In this document: positions 40,662 to 45,734 of the stretch, piece after piece
How the letters are laid out: each line of letters begins with the position of its first letter
Position numbering within the stretch: the stretch's first letter is position 1
Virus record (IMG/VR): IMGVR_UViG_3300048838_000104
Span: 1 to 45,734 of that record
Length of the DNA: 45,734 nucleotides
From: a virus
Strand: one strand, 5' to 3'
Position numbers and translations under genes: made by a program
Notes under the pieces: generated by a model
What the model was told of the DNA's origin: nothing
What the model saw: only the letters and a program-made list of their open reading frames with translations
Databases searched by the model: none

Positions 40662-43600
40662 TCAAGCTATTTTTGTCGTCTTTACAACTACCCTGTAATT
40701 CCTGTTGTTCACCGCATCGTTGTTCTCAATGCGGACATAAATATTATTATCCCCATCTTTATTGTAGCACATCCCAAGGTTCTTTCTTTCATAAACCTGC
40801 ATCACATCCCTACCATCAGCCTGCTCCGCAACTAATCCGTCATAAATCGTAATACCCGTTGTCCCGGTTAATGCCTTTACCCTGTGATACTCCGCTCCTG
40901 CAATTATGATCAAATCATACTTCGATAATTTGTCGTTATCATCAACTGCCAGTTCATCCTCACCGGAGGGCTCCGTCGCCGTTAACTGAGTATTATGCAA
41001 TAAAATAGTGTCTTCCCGATAAATCAAATTAAACGTCCAATCAAGGTCGTGGTCTGCTGCTGCAGTTAAATCAATAGCTTCCTTCTGAAACACCTCAATA
41101 TTAAAGTTTAAATCTAAGTCTTCTCCTGAACTCGTTGAATAAACCAGTATTGCATCAATTAAAAACGCACCCGAACCCATATCAAGGGCAAACTCATAAA
41201 AGTCAGACGCGTCAACCTGGGTGGGCGTTGCTGATACAGTTGTCTCTGCAAATGTCGCACTCCCTCCACCAGTTGCCGTAATTACCAGCTTGTTTTCACT
41301 TGCTCCTGTTCCTTCAGCCAAACTAATTCCAGTCCCTGCAACAAACTTATCCGCTACATAACCCGCCGACGAGTCCCCTGCATCGTACTTTACCTTCTCA
41401 TCTGCAGCGCCTGCTGGCGTGGCCAAAACCATTGACGTCGTGGCATGATCGTATTTCAAATACTTCCCATCATCACCACTTGCCACCGTTGGGAGGAAAT
41501 ACTGCTCATACAGTTTAATCTTACCAAAGTTAGCATCATTGACGCCCCATATCTTTAGCTTAATGTTCTCAGTCGCGGCAGCCGTCCATTGGCTCAAAAC
41601 AATACTTGCCTTATATTCCGCATGCCAAACAGCATACAAACTCATCACCCTTTCGCTTCCTTCGTATGTTCCGCATATCCTAAAAATACCCAAAACATCC
41701 CCGTCCTGATGCGCTGCTGAACTCTCTCTTGACGATCCCAATTCCAAAAGTGACGCCGCTCCGTTTTTCACCGTTGCTATTCTTACAACTGCCTGATCAG
41801 AAGGATGTAAAATAGCCAATCCACGGAAGTAAGGCGAAGAACTCGTTTTGAGTCCCTGCGAAGTGTTGACCCTTTCCTTGCCTGATTCAGTATGTAAAAC
41901 CAGGTTCCCGTCCGAATGCAGTAACACATTTATAAGCCCTGAAGCTACTTCAGCCCCATACCCACCACCTAACAACAAATGGTTAAACCCTGCGATATTC
42001 ACCAAAAATACTGTCGAAGATAACGCCGTGCCAATATACCGAACCGTCACCCCGCTTGCCGTTGGCCGTGTTGCTGTCATTTCCCCACCTGTTCCAAGGT
42101 AATAAGCCGCTCCGGCTGTTAATGCAGAAAGTGTTACCACTCCCATCATCATAAACGATCCTGTGTCGTCCTCATCCATATTTCCCAATGCCATTCTCAA
42201 CTCCGGGGCTGATGTACTTTGCGCCGCATTACTCGCTCTCCAAAACTTCCCATCATCCTTCAAATAAACAATATCCCCAAGTTTCAACTGCTGCCCTGCC
42301 ACACCCTGACTGATAACACTTCTCAAATCCATGTCAACATCCAATCCCTGGGCCTGGGACAATGTTACCGCATCCTGCGGATCGACTGCATCAGCAAGGT
42401 TATTTATATTGAACGCTCCCGCATCCAGATCACCACCCAGCTCCGGGGTCGTATCATCCACAACCGCCGACAAACCAACTGCTGCAATGATCTTTAATTT
42501 GTTCTCATCCGCCCCGGTTCCTTCCTCTAATGTTATGTTTGCTCCAGCCACCACCTTATCAGCCAAATATCCCGCCGTTGTATCTCCTGCGTCATACTTC
42601 ACCTTCTCATCACTTCCGCCAGAAGTCAGCAACTCATTAAACGCGCCTATGTTGACAAATAACGTGGTCGTTGTTATCGCTGTTCCAATGTACCGTACTG
42701 TAACGCCGGCCGTTGTTGGCCTGGTGGTTGTCATCCCTCCACCGGTTCCCAAATAATACGCCGCCCCGGCCGTTAACCCGACAAACAGCGGAACCTTAGC
42801 ACAAATCAAAAAATCACCCTGATCACCTGTTGCCATATCAGCCGCAACCATACGCAACTCTCCGGCAGATGTTGCCTGATTTGCATTCGACGCCTTCCAA
42901 TACTTGCCGTCATCCTTCAGATAAACAATCTCATTTTTTGTCAAATCTTCACCAGCCCAACCCTGGTCCAAAATGCGTTTACTCATCAAATCAATATCCG
43001 CATTTTTCAACTGAAACACCGTTACCGCATCCTGATCATTTACCCCGTTCAGCAAGTCTTCAATGCCAAAACCGCCCGCATTAAGCGTACCTCCCAATTC
43101 CGGAGTAAGGTCATCAACCACCGCCGTTAATTCTCCACCTCCTGCCCCTGCCAAATCATTAGCCGCTCCAATATGCACAAATAATACCGTTGTGCTTTTT
43201 GCCGTTCCAATATAGCGCACATATTCACCCGCAGCCGTTGGACGGGTTGCCGTGATCGCTCCGCCAGTGCCTAAATAGTAAGGCGCACCGGCCGTTAATC
43301 CTGATAAGGTAATCAACCCAACCACTAAAAACACCCCCGTTTCATCTGCTCCATAGTCCTCCGAAGCCATACGCAATTCCGGGGCTGCTGTTGCTGCTGC
43401 TGCATTACTTGCCTTCCAGAACTTCCCGTCCGATTTCAAATAAACCACATCACCAATTACAAGTGCCTCTCCCGCCACACCGGTTTCAATAATACCCTTC
43501 ATCGAAAAGTCAACCGGATATTCTTTTACTTGTGAAAAGGTCGCCGCGTCGTCATCATCCGTTCCTTCTGCCAATTCCTTAACCTGAAATCCATTCATCA

Positions 43601-43931
43601 GCAAGTCCCATTCAAACGACGTCAAATCAGCCAAAACAATAGGCGTCAGCCATGCCGTCCCTGTCCATCGGAATCCTAACACCACGCCCCCGGTAGATAC
43701 ATACCCATCAAAATTTGTGTACGTACCTGGAAGGTAGGCCATGTACCATGAAGGGCCATCCGTCAATGTTGGCATTGTCGAAGGCGTTGCCACACCCTTA
43801 AACTGCGCTGCTCCCAATCCTGCAACCATCAGGTTATTGAGAACGTCCTGCAGTACGTTACCCGTTATCGCACCAACTCCGTTGGCTTTGATAATCGCGG
43901 CTATATCGGCTTTTAATTGTATCCAGCTCAT
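40662..43931 (-). CDS. Tail fibre protein with three internal repeats
   Basis: 1089 residues. Units at about 144-257, 316-432 and 536-651 are clearly related: each has a G-D/E-x-V-Y-L-K-x-D-G-K-x-W-x-A-S-N start, then ELRM, LTAGA-x-YYLGTGG, T-x-T-RPT and VRYIGTA. Two smaller repeats (DEKVKYDAG...AGY near 441 and 850) lie between them. The N-terminus begins MSWIQLKADIAAII, a helical attachment. The C-terminal part is more varied and beta-rich. It should bind the host surface. Confidence 0.85.
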   Translation of the reverse strand: MSWIQLKADIAAIIKANGVGAITGNVLQDVLNNLMVAGLGAAQFKGVATPSTMPTLTDGPSWYMAYLPGTYTNFDGYVSTGGVVLGFRWTGTAWLTPIVLADLTSFEWDLLMNGFQVKELAEGTDDDDAATFSQVKEYPVDFSMKGIIETGVAGEALVIGDVVYLKSDGKFWKASNAAAATAAPELRMASEDYGADETGVFLVVGLITLSGLTAGAPYYLGTGGAITATRPTAAGEYVRYIGTAKSTTVLFVHIGAANDLAGAGGGELTAVVDDLTPELGGTLNAGGFGIEDLLNGVNDQDAVTVFQLKNADIDLMSKRILDQGWAGEDLTKNEIVYLKDDGKYWKASNANQATSAGELRMVAADMATGDQGDFLICAKVPLFVGLTAGAAYYLGTGGGMTTTRPTTAGVTVRYIGTAITTTTLFVNIGAFNELLTSGGSDEKVKYDAGDTTAGYLADKVVAGANITLEEGTGADENKLKIIAAVGLSAVVDDTTPELGGDLDAGAFNINNLADAVDPQDAVTLSQAQGLDVDMDLRSVISQGVAGQQLKLGDIVYLKDDGKFWRASNAAQSTSAPELRMALGNMDEDDTGSFMMMGVVTLSALTAGAAYYLGTGGEMTATRPTASGVTVRYIGTALSSTVFLVNIAGFNHLLLGGGYGAEVASGLINVLLHSDGNLVLHTESGKERVNTSQGLKTSSSPYFRGLAILHPSDQAVVRIATVKNGAASLLELGSSRESSAAHQDGDVLGIFRICGTYEGSERVMSLYAVWHAEYKASIVLSQWTAAATENIKLKIWGVNDANFGKIKLYEQYFLPTVASGDDGKYLKYDHATTSMVLATPAGAADEKVKYDAGDSSAGYVADKFVAGTGISLAEGTGASENKLVITATGGGSATFAETTVSATPTQVDASDFYEFALDMGSGAFLIDAILVYSTSSGEDLDLNFNIEVFQKEAIDLTAAADHDLDWTFNLIYREDTILLHNTQLTATEPSGEDELAVDDNDKLSKYDLIIIAGAEYHRVKALTGTTGITIYDGLVAEQADGRDVMQVYERKNLGMCYNKDGDNNIYVRIENNDAVNNRNYRVVVKTTKIA

Positions 43932-44779
43932 TATGTTTCTGCGTTAAAATCAGGATTGAAATCGTTATTAAAATCTTTTCCAGTAAATTCCTTCGCCCGG
44001 CCAAACGAATGGATAACAGTATCGCATTCAAAATCCAGCTCTACCTCTGCGTAATCACCTTCGTTTGTCCATTCAATTACCGGAATTAACTTAAACACCG
44101 GATAAGTGATCCCGTTTGCCGTTATTTCAATGTTATCATGGTTTCTCAAAGTACGCAACACATCACAAAGATACTCAGGTGCGGCAAATTCAACAAAATA
44201 CGTCTTACGACTTGTTACCATCTTATCAAACTCATAGCCCTGCCGCATCTCACTCTTTATATCAATCGGATACTTCGGCTTGCTCACCTTTGCAACCAGG
44301 TAGATACGCTGCTCAAATCCGTCCGTATAATCAATATGCCCCCCGGTATAAAGTAAGTTTCCATCACAGGAAAACTCAATCTTCATAAAGTTTGTAAGAT
44401 CCGGCACAATCGTAAACACTTCCGTTTCCCATGTCTGTACTCCGTCTGTCATCCTTAGATACCAGAACCCGTCTGCCATGGCCGTTCCAAATTCCGTAGT
44501 TGCCGGGTATTTTATGACATCATAATTTGGTGTTTCCACAACCCTCACAGACGCCAGCATTGTAGAAGTTAGATCTACATTCGTGGTGTCGTCTAACCTG
44601 TACGCCTTTATCGAAGTCAAATCGTCGCCCGTTGGCGTGCTTCGTATCATTTGAAAAGGCAATATCCGCTTCCTGTCCGCCGGCAAATGAAACGGCACAC
44701 TCCCAGGATTCATCCTGTGAAACTGGTAATCCTTCGAAGGATAGACCGGTAAACAACTGTAATTGTTATTCTGTATCAT
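43931..44779 (-). CDS. Tail protein after the baseplate gene
   Basis: 282 residues from the ATG at 44777-44779 (MIQNNNYSCLPVY). A beta-rich protein with strands such as GFWYLRMTDGVQTWETEVFTI and KIEFSCDGNLLY, as in baseplate or fibre-adaptor proteins. The fibre gene starts at its stop codon. Function inferred from position. Confidence 0.65.
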   Translation of the reverse strand: MIQNNNYSCLPVYPSKDYQFHRMNPGSVPFHLPADRKRILPFQMIRSTPTGDDLTSIKAYRLDDTTNVDLTSTMLASVRVVETPNYDVIKYPATTEFGTAMADGFWYLRMTDGVQTWETEVFTIVPDLTNFMKIEFSCDGNLLYTGGHIDYTDGFEQRIYLVAKVSKPKYPIDIKSEMRQGYEFDKMVTSRKTYFVEFAAPEYLCDVLRTLRNHDNIEITANGITYPVFKLIPVIEWTNEGDYAEVELDFECDTVIHSFGRAKEFTGKDFNNDFNPDFNAET

Positions 44780-45734
44780 ATTCAAGCGTGCAGGTTACAT
44801 GCCTGCTCTCTAAGTCAATACTGTACTTCCTTATCTTTCCAACTCCTATCTCGGTTTCAATCAACCGATATGGCGAAGGGTCAACCACTAACGGAAACTG
44901 GTGTTCTGCATACTTGTACCTGCTCACGTTCGCCGTTAATGTTACCTGAGAATCGTTCATCTTTACTTCATTGCTCGGCAAATCGAAAACATGGTACATT
45001 GGATGAAGGTAGATAAACGAACAATACCCATTCTGTAACATTATAGACTCTCCTTCAAAATCCATGTTCACATACGGCACATATCCGTCCTCAGTAACAT
45101 CCAACACCAGAAAACCTTCCTTATCGACATCTCCCGAGCTCACAAGCATATAGTCCAAATCAGCAACAAAGCGATCTACTTTCCTTTGCTCCACTTTCCC
45201 GGCCTCTACATATCCGCTCATTACCTCAATCGGATAGCCGTCAAAATACTGACTTGTATTTTCCATCCAGGAATATTCAATTCTCTCAGGCATTTCAAAA
45301 TTATCATATTCAAAAGTCGTCGAATCAAACGCCCAGGACAATCCGCTCCGGGGGTGATAAATTGTTCTCAGATCCAATTGCACGGTCTGCGCCGTGTACC
45401 TTTGCCCATTCTGGTAGTAACGTATCGTTTCAATGATAAATCTCTTATTCTCAACATGCCAGAACGCCCTATACATCACCCTCAATAATTGTTCCACGTT
45501 GTCAAGTGAAATCATTGCCTTTGTTGCGGCCTGCGTGTAATTGTTATTCAACACGTTCGACTTAGGTGTTATGAAAATCCTGGGCTGATGGCCAATATAA
45601 GGGCTTGAATAAAGGAAACGACTATACGCCGCTAACCTTTCATGCTTTACAGGGCTACCCATTGCTTCCAGAAGCTTTGATATAACAGAATGCAAAGGAT
45701 AGCAATGTCTTAAAATCAATGTAACGCCCGCCAC
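44766..45734 (-). CDS. Tail/baseplate protein, C-terminal part (crosses window end)
   Basis: The C-terminal part of the 828-residue gene whose start is at 1645 on the other side of the circle. The frame joins without a shift at the repeat. A GTG at the window edge is not its start. It is beta-rich with a Tyr/Trp-rich surface. It overlaps the next tail gene by 14 bases. Confidence 0.8.
   Translation of the reverse strand: MAGVTLILRHCYPLHSVISKLLEAMGSPVKHERLAAYSRFLYSSPYIGHQPRIFITPKSNVLNNNYTQAATKAMISLDNVEQLLRVMYRAFWHVENKRFIIETIRYYQNGQRYTAQTVQLDLRTIYHPRSGLSWAFDSTTFEYDNFEMPERIEYSWMENTSQYFDGYPIEVMSGYVEAGKVEQRKVDRFVADLDYMLVSSGDVDKEGFLVLDVTEDGYVPYVNMDFEGESIMLQNGYCSFIYLHPMYHVFDLPSNEVKMNDSQVTLTANVSRYKYAEHQFPLVVDPSPYRLIETEIGVGKIRKYSIDLESRHVTCTLEYDTE
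45608..45734. repeat. Terminal direct repeat, right copy
   Basis: Exact copy of bases 1-127. It falls within the tail gene. See the left copy. Confidence 0.95.

Noticed and set aside
40662-43931. Diversity-generating retroelement target
   Set aside because: The fibre has internal repeats, but no reverse transcriptase, template repeat or adenine-biased variable region is present.

Overview
The window looks like one complete circular tailed-phage genome infecting a member of the Bacteroidota. Bases 1-127 are repeated exactly at 45608-45734, so the unique circle is about 45,607 bp. Evidence for the host group: five good promoter candidates have the Bacteroidota form (TTTG or TTG, about 20 bp, then TAnnTTTG), one lipoprotein carries a Cys-x-Lys-Glu-Asp start of the kind used for surface export in this phylum, and the structural proteins resemble those of Bacteroidota siphoviruses. 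A 1505-residue TP901-type tape measure implies a long non-contractile tail. Every supported gene is on the minus strand, so transcription runs from high to low coordinates around the circle.

Layout in transcription order. (1) 36.7-34.5 kb: promoter P36.7 and small early genes, ending with an XRE-type DNA-binding protein. (2) 34.5-30.3 kb: recombination and replication genes: a Rad52/ERF-like annealing protein, a RecE-like PD-(D/E)XK nuclease, a truncated DnaQ-like exonuclease, a replication initiator that probably contains the origin, a putative loader, an HhH protein and a RuvC-like resolvase. (3) 30.2-26.7 kb: P30.2, a near copy of P36.7, drives an SNF2-type helicase, a beta-class DNA methyltransferase and a coiled-coil protein. 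(4) 26.7-23.9 kb: an AT-rich block with its own terminator and promoter. It carries a GNAT acetyltransferase and unknown genes separated by attC-like imperfect palindromes, and it resembles imported integron gene cassettes. (5) 23.9-18.4 kb: small middle genes including SSB, an HNH-like protein, an ASCH protein and a CAT-anticodon tRNA followed by a frameshifted ORF. (6) 18.4-16.6 kb: a tightly overlapping trio of ParB-like protein, methyltransferase-like protein and radical SAM enzyme.

(7) 16.6-6.1 kb: small and large terminase, then a promoter, then a structural protein, portal, scaffold-like protein, major capsid protein with a C-terminal Ig-like domain, connector and tail-completion proteins. 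(8) 6.1 kb through the origin of numbering to 39.4 kb: tape measure, an 828-residue tail protein that crosses the window ends, further tail proteins, a 1089-residue fibre with three internal repeats and a LamG-like protein. (9) 39.4-36.8 kb: a predicted surface lipoprotein, two holin-like membrane proteins, a DUF5675 protein and an overlapping spanin-like pair.

No integrase, ParA, DNA polymerase or divergent repressor is visible. The phage therefore probably depends on the host replisome and is either strictly lytic or lacks a recognisable lysogeny module. The most unusual points are the cassette-like block, the ParB/methyltransferase/radical SAM module, the duplicated promoter-operator sequence, the candidate origin inside the initiator gene and the surface lipoprotein.
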